Assembly: GCF_025399195.1 (NCBI RefSeq)
Contig: NW_026252194.1
Coordinates: forward strand, 1-27,500
Direction of reading: 5' to 3'
DNA: 27,500 nucleotides
From: Umbelopsis ramanniana AG
Lineage: Eukaryota > Mucoromycota > Umbelopsidomycetes > Umbelopsidales > Umbelopsidaceae
The position numbers were made by a program, and so were the translations under genes. This document shows positions 19,831 through 27,500 of the stretch, piece by piece. How positions within the stretch are numbered: the first letter of the stretch is position 1; the number at the start of each line of letters is the position of its first letter. The notes under the pieces were generated by a model that saw nothing but the letters and a program-made list of their open reading frames with translations, did no database searches and was not told where the DNA came from.

Positions 19831-21060
19831 TCATAAGGCCACATGATTCTCCTTCCACACGGCGTACTTTCGATAGACATCACGGCTGAAGGTCTTCTTC
19901 AGCTCGTCCACCGTATCGTGATCAGCGGGAAGTGCAATTTGGACAGCACCGACGCCGCAAAGGTTGTTCTTGCGATCGATGAACCAGACGAGCGACATAC
20001 CACCGCCCCAGGTTAGTGTATGCTCGCCGTACCAGTCATCGACATCCTGAAGCATAAGCAACCCGCCTAGACCATGGCCAGCTTTCATTTCGGGATCGAT
20101 CCCCACACGAAAGTGGGCACCCATGGGGCTGGTCATAGCAGCCTTATGGGCCTCGGTCGCCTTTGGGCTTAGGTGATGCTGGAACATAGTATCAACTGTA
20201 GTGGGTTTAAGGAGTTTACTGTCGCCGGCCAGCAGCGAGTGCAGAATCTTGATGTAGTCAGCGCCTGGCAGAAATAAGCCATGACCACCAAAGTTTCCAC
20301 GGGTTGGCTTGTTCATGTCGTCACCGCCGCCGCCAAACACGGCACGGCCCAGGGCTTCAGGGTCCTTTGGATTGAGGTCGACGAGGCGTGCGCGCAGGTC
20401 ATCTCGCGTAACCGGGTAAAACTCGGCGTCAGAAATGCCGAGTGGATCGAAGATGCGCTGCTGCATGAACTGGCTAAGCGTGCGACCTGTCACCCGCTCT
20501 ACCACAAGGCCAGCCCAGTCGAGCCCTGTGCCATACATCCAGCCATCACCAGGTTGAAAAGCGAGTGGATAGCTGAACAGCTCCTCAACCGATCGGCGGT
20601 CGTCTTCTTGGAGAGGGGCGGCGAACTTCTCGCGCCATCGGACGACATGAGGATTCAGAAAGAAATAAGTGACGCCAGAGCTGTGCGTAAGCAACATCTC
20701 GAGCGTAATGGAGCGGACTACCTGCTCCAGCAAAGGAGTTTCGTTGTCGTCAGAAAAGCCGGTGATGACCTGCTTTGAAGTGAGTTCGGGTACGATGGAC
20801 GAAAGGTCACCGGTCAAGGTTAGTAGGCCGTCCTCTATGCACTGCAAGACAGCAATAGTGGTGATTAACTTGGTAGCTGAAGCCAAGAACAGCACGTCGT
20901 TCAGCTTCTGTGGCCGCTTCTCGCCAGACAGTAGCGTGCGCTCGCCCATCGCTTTTTCGTAAACAAAACGACCCTCGGCGTCGGTGGCACAAATAACAGC
21001 TCCGTTGATCTTGCCAGCGTCAATGGCGGCCTGGAAACTACTTTCTATAGAATCGGCCAT
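19831..21060 (-). CDS. Serine hydrolase of the beta-lactamase/LovD-EstB fold, copy A (409 aa)
   Basis: An intact single-exon gene. Family marks are Ser61-Ala-Thr-Lys64 (the S-x-x-K nucleophile pair, in FLASATKLI), THSSGVTY, Tyr176 in WMYGTGLDW (general base position) and W-G-G-G at 351-354 in the place of the KTG box. A typical FDPLGISD and GHGL also occur. Length suits the fungal esterase/transesterase branch rather than secreted antibiotic beta-lactamases. There is no signal peptide, so it should act inside the cell. Known relatives cleave or transfer acyl groups (LovD moves a methylbutyryl chain to a polyketide); the substrate here is unknown. The ATG at 21060 is chosen over 21084 because it aligns with the start of copy B. 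It differs from copy B by one residue of length, and the two proteins are identical at roughly four residues in five by eye. Confidence 0.9.
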   Translation of the reverse strand: MADSIESSFQAAIDAGKINGAVICATDAEGRFVYEKAMGERTLLSGEKRPQKLNDVLFLASATKLITTIAVLQCIEDGLLTLTGDLSSIVPELTSKQVITGFSDDNETPLLEQVVRSITLEMLLTHSSGVTYFFLNPHVVRWREKFAAPLQEDDRRSVEELFSYPLAFQPGDGWMYGTGLDWAGLVVERVTGRTLSQFMQQRIFDPLGISDAEFYPVTRDDLRARLVDLNPKDPEALGRAVFGGGGDDMNKPTRGNFGGHGLFLPGADYIKILHSLLAGDSKLLKPTTVDTMFQHHLSPKATEAHKAAMTSPMGAHFRVGIDPEMKAGHGLGGLLMLQDVDDWYGEHTLTWGGGMSLVWFIDRKNNLCGVGAVQIALPADHDTVDELKKTFSRDVYRKYAVWKENHVAL

Positions 21061-21138
21061 GGTGGTTGCAAACGATCCGTTCAATTTCTGCCGAAGAACA
21101 AAGTTACTTTCCAGTTACAATTTTCCCATACTGCGGTT

Positions 21139-21147
21139 TATATATCA
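21139..21147 (-). promoter_or_regulatory. TATA-like element of hydrolase copy A
   Basis: Read on the - strand this is ATATATAAA, about 80 bases upstream of the ATG at 21060. No equally clear TATA box is seen before copy B. Confidence 0.4.
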
Positions 21148-21179
21148 TTTATTTTGTCAACTAGTACCAGGATTGGCCG

Positions 21180-21203
21180 AGAAATTGCTGGGTTAGGTTT
21201 TAC
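21180..21203 (-). promoter_or_regulatory. Conserved upstream element of hydrolase copy A (telobox-like)
   Basis: On the - strand it reads GTAAAACCTAACCCAGCAAT followed by TTCT. The same block stands at 24999-25023 before copy B, although most of the surrounding promoter sequence has diverged. The core resembles a telobox (AAACCCTAA), a transcription factor site known from plant and fungal promoters. Here the core has one base fewer in the C-run. Confidence 0.5.
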
Positions 21204-21614
21204 ACCATGTGTCGAATTTGGCAACAGTTTCAAACCAGACTGTAGTCGTCCATATGGGTTGAAAATTCAATAACGTTATATGAGCTTATAATACGTTTAT
21301 CTAACTTCCCGTGCTCTTTTAAAGTGCTGCATGCATAATCAATGAAGTAAGAATAAAAACCTGCTGTTTTCTATGGTTATATATAAGTCTAAGATCTGGC
21401 ATAGTTGCGGTAGAATATAGAGTCATACTCCAATTGCTCATCGAAGTATTGAACCAATTACGTATTGCATTTGTTTTCCGCTTTGCAATGAGAATACCAG
21501 CCGACCACTCTTTCTAAATGTTTACCATCAATTTGATATACCAAATCGCAAAGCTTCATACCATAAAATATATGCAAAAGAAAAATAAATGCCATGTTTA
21601 TGTATATGCATGTT
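21204..21614. other. Intergenic spacer within the left unit
   Basis: AT-rich spacer between the hydrolase promoter and the truncated gene copy; it corresponds to 25024-25402 in the right unit but little similarity is left. No feature seen. Confidence 0.4.
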
Positions 21615-22053
21615 TCAAAGCAGCAAGAGCTAATTTTTACTCTTGTGTGCAGATACACCGTCAATATGCTATTCGCAATATCAAAGGGGTTGGTACAAGT
21701 ACTTGGCGAAATTTTGCACAGCAGTCCAGGCTTGCTTTGAAAAACATGTGCAGTTCGTCATAGTCATCCAAAATGCAAGCGTATCCCTAATGGTGCACGA
21801 TAAGTCGTATGACTCGACTTAAGTGACTATGGTAAGCCATCCGCTCGACGATTTGAAAAAAAAAAGATATCCTCATGGTGTTCAACAATTTGACTCGACG
21901 TTATAAAGAGTTCTGGCTACACTGATCTTTTATCGAAGCAGATCTAAGATGCCCTATGCAATCGGCAAAGTCGTGTCAAATATTTTTGAACATTAGCCTT
22001 GGTGGCTTTATTAAACTTGCTTTCAAGATATCCAGCTTCAAAAGTGGATGAAC
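21615..22053 (-). pseudogene. Truncated copy of the PD-(D/E)XK-like gene
   Basis: This matches the last exon of the gene at 27473-25403 from its stop codon back to about the HATFEAGY region, with blocks such as CTTGGCGAAATTTTGCACAG and CATAGTCATCCAAAA kept. Similarity stops at about 22053, so it holds the part for roughly the last 145 residues. It includes the strand with E-x-K but not the upstream PD, the zinc fingers, or any earlier exon. Frameshifting indels are present along it. The break marks the right edge of the left duplication unit. Confidence 0.85.
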
Positions 22054-22059
22054 ACATAG

Positions 22060-23350
22060 ATACTTTGCATACAGCAATTAAATTAAATCAGTTCCTAAAT
22101 TTTGCACCTGCTTTCGTGGAGATGAGAATTGACGTCAAATTAAAACAGAGAATCGATTATATTCTAAGAGGTTATGGGGAGGAATTGTCCATTGGAGGCC
22201 AAAAGTTTAGTATGTCAGCAGCGGGCCAAAGGCAAACAGACGAATGGTCGACGCCGTTGAAGGTTAATATCTTGGGGACGAGGGTAGTAGTAGAATTTGG
22301 AGAAGCATATCATCGTGCAGATGGTTGCAGCATGTCATGATAGAGGGTGTGTGAAAAGGATGGAAGAGGGAATAATGAAGGCTTAAAATTTAAAAGCAAA
22401 AAGGGGAATGGTTACAATGGATTGTGGTACGCCATAAAGAAAAGGTGGGTTGAATAGGCGCTAAAGATATGTCGTCAATATTTAGTATCCACAGCGGTGA
22501 ATATCCATTTAAATTGTTCTTTTGAAAAACTCAAGGTGATGAGCAATAATAAAAGATGGTTGTCTATTGCAATGGGCACAATCCCTTCAGCAGATTACTC
22601 GCGAATGCGCAAGATGTCGTCGACAAGTGGGTTCGGTAAAATGTGTGGTGTTTCAAAAAAAGTTCGACTGAGAGAGATATTTTGCTAATTTACATTATTT
22701 AGCCATTGTTCTCGATTTTAAACTATCATAGAAGACACTGGGACTTGTTTCAAACGAATCGCGACTGTCAAAGGAATGGCAATGGAAACCTCAAATCTGG
22801 TTTGGAAATGAGTTTGTCAAGTTACATATTCAGGTACCAAGATGTACGACTTCGTTTTATTTTGAGCAAATCATAAGAGGCAACCACTAGTCCGGCGCTG
22901 AGTCGCCTCAGACTTGTATAAAGAGATGCCATTTTCTAATACTGAACAGTATGGCTGTTATAGAAAGAGTCAGAGAAATTGCCAAGGCCTTTGAACAAAA
23001 TAGCCAGAAAGCCGTCTGTAATCTTCTGATTCAGTGTGGGTGCGATTCTTAGTATTGAGTGTTATTATGGAATAAGTATCAGAGAACTTCTGCAAGTTCT
23101 AGAAATTTAGTCAGTTGCAATAGAACGTCAAGGGATGCCTATTTTAAGTATACGTGCTCTGATATATTTGGGCATAGGTACTGCTCATAGTGAGCGTCTT
23201 AAGGCATGGTTGGCATTGTTGAAATTAGGTCAAGTAACTTGACAGCAAACTTGATTTCTTTTCTCTTTTATATTTTTGAAGAGGTTGATGGGAAACTGGC
23301 TTCAACTCTGTTGTCGTATGGAAACATTGGTAAAACGGTAGAGTAGGATC
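22060..23350 (+). pseudogene. Decayed coding stretch of unknown family, copy in right unit
   Basis: An open + strand stretch up to 22340 reads protein-like (RGYGEELSIGG, NILGTRVVVEFGEAYHRADG), and a later one at 22951-23050 starts MAVIERVREIAKAFEQ. Further on, YYGISIRELL appears in another frame. Parts align to 18580-19470. The pieces are not continuous and the family is unknown to me; it may be the remains of a + strand gene that was inside the ancestral block before duplication. Confidence 0.4.
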
Positions 23351-23638
23351 GGATGTTCAGTCACCAGAGCAGAACTGCATCATTATCTGGTTATTTTTGT
23401 AAGTCATAGTCTTTATATGAGCCACCGGGAATAACATCAATCGTCTATTATACCACTACTCCCGCCAATAAATTGAAACAAATAAGATCAGAAATATATC
23501 TTAGACGGAAGGTGAATTGAGTACTAAAAATAAGTAACGATATGTAACAGTATGAGGAGCGAAGCGTTGGCGCAGCAACTGACCAAACGGTACGGATGAT
23601 TGCCTGCAAGTTTTTTTTTGTCCTCTACTTTCTTACCA

Positions 23639-24865
23639 TCATACAGCCTGCTTCTGCTCCTTCCACGCGGCGTGCTTTCGGTAGATATCACGACGAAAGA
23701 CCTGCTTTAGCTTTGCTACGGTGTCACCATCGGTTGGGAGTGTAGCCTGAACAGCACCGATACCGCATAGACCATTCTTACGATCGATGAACCAAGCGAA
23801 CGTCAGGCCGCCGCCCCAGGTCAGTGTTCGCTCGCCGTACCAACCATCGACATCCTGAAGCGTCAGCAAACCGCCTAGGCCGTGGCCAGCCTTCGTTTGA
23901 GGATCGGTGCCAACACGGAAGAAGACCCCCATGAGACCGGCCAACGCGGTCTGATGGGCCACGGTCGACTCTGGACTAAGATGGTGTTGAAACATGTCTT
24001 CTACGGTGGCTGGTTTCAGGAGCTTCCCATCGCTGGCCAGTATTGAGTGCAGAATCTTTATGTAGTCGGCTCCTGGCAGATATAAACCATGACCACCAAA
24101 GTCTCCGCGGCAGACTTTGTTCATGTCACCTTCTCCACCAAGCACAGCACGACCCAGAGCTTCAGGATCGTTTGGATTAAGGTCGACAAGGCGGGCGCGA
24201 AGGTCTTCGCGCGTAACTGGATAGAACTGACCGTCGGAAATGCCGAGTGGATCAAAGATGCGCTGCTGCATAAATTGGCCTAGTGTGCGACCAGACACCC
24301 GCTCTACCACGAGGCCAGCCCAGTCGAGCCCAGGACCGTACATCCAGCTAGTCCCGGGTTGAAATGCGAGCGGGTAGTTGAACAGCTCCTCGACCGATCG
24401 GAAATCGCCTTCTTGGGGAGGAGTGCCGAACTTCTCGCGCCACCTGGCGACATGAGGGTTCGTAAAATGATATGTGACACCTGAGCTGTGCGTAAGAAGC
24501 ATCTCGAGCGTGATAGGACGGACTACTGGCTCCAGCAAAGGAGTTTTGCCGTCATCAGAAAAGCCAGTGATGACTTGCTTGGAAGTGAGTTCGGGTACGA
24601 TGGACGACAGGTCACTGGTTAGGGTCAGTAGGCCGTCCTCTACGCACTGCAGAGCCGCGATGGTAGTGATCAACTTGGTCGCTGAGGCCAGATACAGTAC
24701 GTCGTCAAGTCTTTGCGGCTGCTTTTCACCAGAAAGCAGAGTGCGCTCACCGAGTGCCTTTTCGTAGACAAAGCCACCTTCGGCATCAGTGGCACAAATA
24801 ACAGCTCCATTGATCTTGCCCGCGTCGATGGCAGCCTGGAAAGTAGTCTCCATGTTTTCGACCAT
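23639..24865 (-). CDS. Serine hydrolase of the beta-lactamase/LovD-EstB fold, copy B (408 aa)
   Basis: An intact single-exon paralogue of the gene at 21060-19831. Ser61-Ala-Thr-Lys64, Tyr176 (WMYGPGLDW) and W-G-G-G near 350 are all kept, as are THSSGVTY and FDPLGISD. It lacks one residue in the Gly-rich loop (GGEGDMNK against GGGGDDMNK). Differences from copy A are spread over the surface-like regions; changes next to the active site include YHFTNPH for YFFLNPH and TSWMYGP for DGWMYGT, which could alter substrate choice. No signal peptide is present, so a cytosolic esterase or acyltransferase is the best guess. The only plausible start is the ATG at 24865 or, four codons later, 24853. Its promoter shares a telobox-like block with copy A. 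Confidence 0.9.
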   Translation of the reverse strand: MVENMETTFQAAIDAGKINGAVICATDAEGGFVYEKALGERTLLSGEKQPQRLDDVLYLASATKLITTIAALQCVEDGLLTLTSDLSSIVPELTSKQVITGFSDDGKTPLLEPVVRPITLEMLLTHSSGVTYHFTNPHVARWREKFGTPPQEGDFRSVEELFNYPLAFQPGTSWMYGPGLDWAGLVVERVSGRTLGQFMQQRIFDPLGISDGQFYPVTREDLRARLVDLNPNDPEALGRAVLGGEGDMNKVCRGDFGGHGLYLPGADYIKILHSILASDGKLLKPATVEDMFQHHLSPESTVAHQTALAGLMGVFFRVGTDPQTKAGHGLGGLLTLQDVDGWYGERTLTWGGGLTFAWFIDRKNGLCGIGAVQATLPTDGDTVAKLKQVFRRDIYRKHAAWKEQKQAV

Positions 24866-24998
24866 GGTGATTGAAAATTTTTTTAATTGAATAAATTGGG
24901 AGAGAAAGAAGAAAGGGTTGCGTTTTATGTGTTTCCAGTTTCCACGGCAGTTTATGACACGGTACGGATGGGGTTAGCGAAAGTGATCCGAAAGGTTC

Positions 24999-25023
24999 AG
25001 AAAATTGCTGGGTTAGGGTTTAC
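24999..25023 (-). promoter_or_regulatory. Conserved upstream element of hydrolase copy B (telobox)
   Basis: The - strand reads GTAAACCCTAACCCAGCAAT and then TTTCT, with an exact AAACCCTAA telobox. It lies about 135 to 160 bases before the ATG, similar in place to the copy A block (about 120 to 145 bases before). Confidence 0.55.
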
Positions 25024-25402
25024 CCCCGCGCTTAGGATTTGGTATGGGTCATAAGTCAAATCCGTGTTACCCCGCCTTTTGTTAACATGAAAGAACATTA
25101 TACTTCTATCCAAGGGCAAATATACAATCTGAGCAAATCTATGCTGACTCTTACTTTATTGCCGAAATGTTTTCACCTTCTCTCATAAATCATAATCGGC
25201 TTCATGTCTGATAATGAGAGTGTCAAATTTATGAATGAGATGATGTTTATTGAACTGCGAAAATTACAAAATCAAGGTAGGGAATTTAGAGCAAGTATGA
25301 GGGTATACGCAAATGTTTATATCTAGCTAATGTAACAAAGGATGAAATACATTAATGACTGTGTGAGTGAGGATGCAAGCAATGATCTTGAGTACGTTCA
25401 TC
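25024..25402. other. Intergenic spacer between hydrolase copy B and the zinc-finger gene
   Basis: AT-rich, non-coding; it would hold the 3' end of the gene at 27473-25403 and distal promoter of copy B. No separate feature seen. Confidence 0.4.
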
Positions 25403-27473
25403 TCAAAGCAACAAGAATTTTTTCAGCTCTGGTGTGCTGACACACTGCCGATATGTTGTATCAGCCAACGTCGGAGGGTTCGTCACAAGCACTTGGCGAA
25501 ATTTTGCACAGCAGTCCAGGCTTGCTTTGAAAAACATGTGCAGTCCTTCATAGTCATCCAAAAAGGCAAGCATATCCCTAATGGTGCACGGTAACTCGTA
25601 CGAGCCGACTTGAGTGACTAGGGTAAAGCCATCCGCTTTGCGTTTCGAAACAAAGAGATCTACATGGTGGTCAACGATTTGATTCAATGTTACAAAGAGG
25701 TCTGGATTCACTGATCTTCTTCGAAGCAGATCCAAACTGTCCTTCGCAAATCGACAAAGTCGCATCAAATCTTTTGCAACATTAGCCTTGGTGGCGTTGT
25801 TGAACTTGTTCTCCATATATCCAGCTTCAAAAGTGGCGTGTCCATGAACGGCTTGAATGATACCATCTGGCTGCCGTGCTTGGTATTTTCCGTTGATGCG
25901 AGCTGCTGAAGCGGTGGAAGAGCTGTTGCCAAAAACAACTGGAAACCTATCTGGATCACCATACATGCTCAACATGAAAGGGTATAGGTGTGCTGTGGTA
26001 CACTGTGTCTCTGTTTCACTTTTACGACCGACATGCGATACCTTACGAAAAGGGTGATGACCAATTCTTGTTGCATCAAGTGAATTAGAATGCGCGCTTC
26101 ATTTTATGTAACATCCACAAAAGCGAACTTACATATAGCGTGTCAGTTCCTTTAAACGACTCAATTCCTTCATTTCAGTAGCATCGATTGCCTTCAAACC
26201 TAAAGTACGGTTATTTTCTTTAAGAGTCATCTACAAAAGATGTCAGTTTCAAATCTATAATGAAAGCTTAGCGAAACCCGCCTTTAGACTCACCTTCAAG
26301 ATATTCCGAAGCGATTCCAGATCAAATTTTTCATCCTCATTCATTTCCGTCTGCATTGCGCTTAATTGTTCAAGTTTGATAGCTTCTCTGAGCTGCAATT
26401 GGTCTGAGCTGTCATCAAATACCGTGCTTTGATCCCTGAGTAAAATGATGGAAGACAGTGATAGTATCCTTTCCATATTCTCATTAATTGCAGTCTTTTG
26501 GCGTAAGTATCTGAGACTCGCATTTTGGTACTCGTATATAGACTCCAAGACGTCCTCGCCATTCAGAATCCATTCTTCTTCACTTTCACGCTTAAATTCG
26601 AAGCCAAAATCGGTAGGAACAGAGATAAGTGGGTCGTCATCATCATCAAAAGGATTCTCCTCTAGACTGGTCGTAAACTCCTCAAGCAAGTTTCGATGCC
26701 GCCGGGTTGATTCACCTCCTGTTGGCGACTCATAGCCTTTTCTTTTTTTTAAGCGCACATCTATCAAGATATAACTCAATCATTAGTATACATGTCCTAA
26801 TCAACATAATTACATGGTCCAACAAAGTCTTGCCTGATGCTTGATCCAATCCATCTGATATCGAGGGAGATTGTAAAGCTTCATTGTTTCGCCTAGAAGA
26901 CTGTTTGACTTGCGCAGATTCTAACTTTATTTCATCAGTAAGGATGTTGGCAATGTCAACTATCAGCGTAACGTAGCGTAGTTACCTGCCAAAGTCAGTT
27001 CCGTATGCAATGCCTCCACGTGAGTTGAAAGGGTGTCCCGGGATTCAAAGCTTTTATAGCATCCTGAGCAGCCATATCTTCTAGGGAACTTGCAGAGACA
27101 GGATTATTGAAGGTTCAAACTGGTAAATATGTTGCTCGCCTGTACCTTGTTTTCCGAATCGGCTTCGCTAGAAATGAATTGCCAGTCTCTAGAAGTCTGT
27201 GTTAGTCACTCTACATTCAATCAACGGCAGTTTTACTGTGCGTAATATAACTTACGGATCCTGAGGTGGCTTTCCTCGCTGACGCGTGACATTCTGAAGA
27301 GAGATGTCTGAGATTGGCAGTAAGCGTTACTGTGCCATGTTCGTGATTTTTTACAAATAATACATACCATGAACCGCTTCCAAATGTTCACGAACTTTTA
27401 TCGGCGTTGGACATAACTTTCTGCAATATGAAAAGTGGCAGTTATAGATGATAACCGCTTTTGCTTTCGACAT
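25403..27473 (-). CDS. C2H2 zinc finger / PD-(D/E)XK-like protein, 8 exons, 537 aa (5' end may extend past the window)
   Basis: My gene model has exons 27473-27368, 27293-27256, 27196-27146, 27088-26986, 26920-26834, 26760-26294, 26230-26133 and 26066-25403. All phases agree and the total is 538 codons with the stop. Finger 1 is C12-x4-C17-x12-H30-x4-H35, finger 2 C72-x2-C75-x12-H88-x4-H93. A long linker follows with a basic KKKR-like patch, an Asp run (NPFDDDDDP) and helical heptad-like sequence (about 215-330). The C-terminal part has P383-D384 and, 17 residues on, E402-N-K404 with a hydrophobic strand before it, then KDLMRLCRFAKDSLD, which fits the PD-(D/E)XK nuclease core. I recall multicopy proteins of this C-terminal type in Mucoromycotina, function unproven. 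Intron 5 (26833-26761) uses GC..AG ends and a TACTAAT branch site. Residues before Met1 are open to the window edge. A truncated copy lies at 21615-22053. Confidence 0.75.
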
Positions 27474-27500
27474 TAAGAATGCAGTGCTCGGTACGCTGTA

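Larger units (their letters stand above)
18580..22053. repeat. Left unit of a tandem segmental duplication
   Basis: This unit contains, left to right, a decayed + strand coding stretch, serine hydrolase copy A, its upstream region, and a truncated copy of the PD-(D/E)XK gene. It matches about 22150-25843 in the same order and direction with an offset of 3.57 to 3.8 kb. Anchors include CACAATCCCTTC (18910 and 22578), the hydrolase genes, and CTTGGCGAAATTTTGCACAG (21702 and 25492). The left edge is estimated, because similarity fades before 18580. Confidence 0.85.
22150..25843. repeat. Right unit of the tandem segmental duplication
   Basis: This is the partner of 18580-22053. It carries the matching decayed stretch, hydrolase copy B and the 3' half of the complete PD-(D/E)XK gene, which continues beyond the duplicated part. 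The 22054-22149 stretch at the junction is not clearly matched in the left unit. Confidence 0.85.

Noticed and set aside
20281-20962. Long + strand frames opposite hydrolase copy A (and the similar ones opposite copy B)
   Set aside because: They are antisense shadows of the real - strand genes; they recur in both copies because the genes are related.
9513-24865. Secondary-metabolite gene cluster (exporter, transporter, CoA-transferase, LovD-like hydrolases)
   Set aside because: No polyketide, peptide or terpene synthase is present, the transporter is dead, and the genes are widely spaced with separate promoters.
24999-25023. Interstitial telomere repeat (GGGTTAGGG)
   Set aside because: Only one and a half units are present, in a promoter position shared with copy A, so a telobox is a better reading.
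1-27500. CRISPR array, prokaryotic operon or phage features
   Set aside because: No evenly spaced direct repeats exist and the spliced genes show a eukaryotic genome.

Overview
The window looks like a stretch of fungal nuclear DNA, most likely from an early-diverging, Mucoromycota-type fungus. The reasons are spliceosomal introns of 57 to 104 bases with GT..AG (once GC..AG) ends, a recognisable fungal 25S/28S rRNA fragment and a 5S-like element. There are also fungus-type gene families (RTA1 exporter, two-domain CoA-transferase III, LovD/EstB-like serine hydrolases). A PD-(D/E)XK-like protein is of a kind I recall as multicopy in Mucoromycotina. The taxonomic call is inference.

Layout. 1-6500 is gene-poor and repeat-rich: a dispersed repeat (1-300, second copy at 15240-15550), a shortened 5S-rRNA-like element (1096-1190), a LINE scrap (3197-3480), a poorly resolved multi-exon locus with a Cys-x4-Cys-x12-His-x4-His finger (3407-4959), a gag zinc-knuckle fossil (5290-5500) and a hexamer microsatellite (6115-6184). 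6520-8568 is one long intact reading frame for a membrane protein I cannot name. It is followed by the decayed 3' end of a 25S/28S rRNA gene (8700-9278). 9513-10719 is an RTA1-like gene with one intron. 11780-13045 is a dead major-facilitator transporter. 14126-14845 is an intact unnamed gene. 15594-17422 is a two-exon CoA-transferase III gene.

18580-25840 is a tandem segmental duplication. Each unit (about 3.5 to 3.8 kb) holds a decayed unknown coding stretch on the + strand, a serine hydrolase gene on the - strand, and part or all of a - strand gene whose C-terminus carries PD-x17-E-x-K. In the left unit that last gene is cut to its C-terminal part (21615-22053). In the right unit it is complete and can be modelled as eight exons (27473-25403, 537 codons) joining two N-terminal C2H2-type zinc fingers to a PD-(D/E)XK-like region. 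Both hydrolase copies stay open and keep their catalytic residues while the DNA around them has drifted, so both seem to be under selection.

The neighbours do not form an obvious pathway. The transporter is dead, no biosynthetic backbone enzyme is present, and the intact genes (exporter, CoA-transferase, hydrolases, unknowns) are separated by long decayed stretches. The least ordinary features are the zinc-finger/PD-(D/E)XK gene with the duplication that broke its second copy, and the 5S-like element whose two helices still pair although their sequences have changed.
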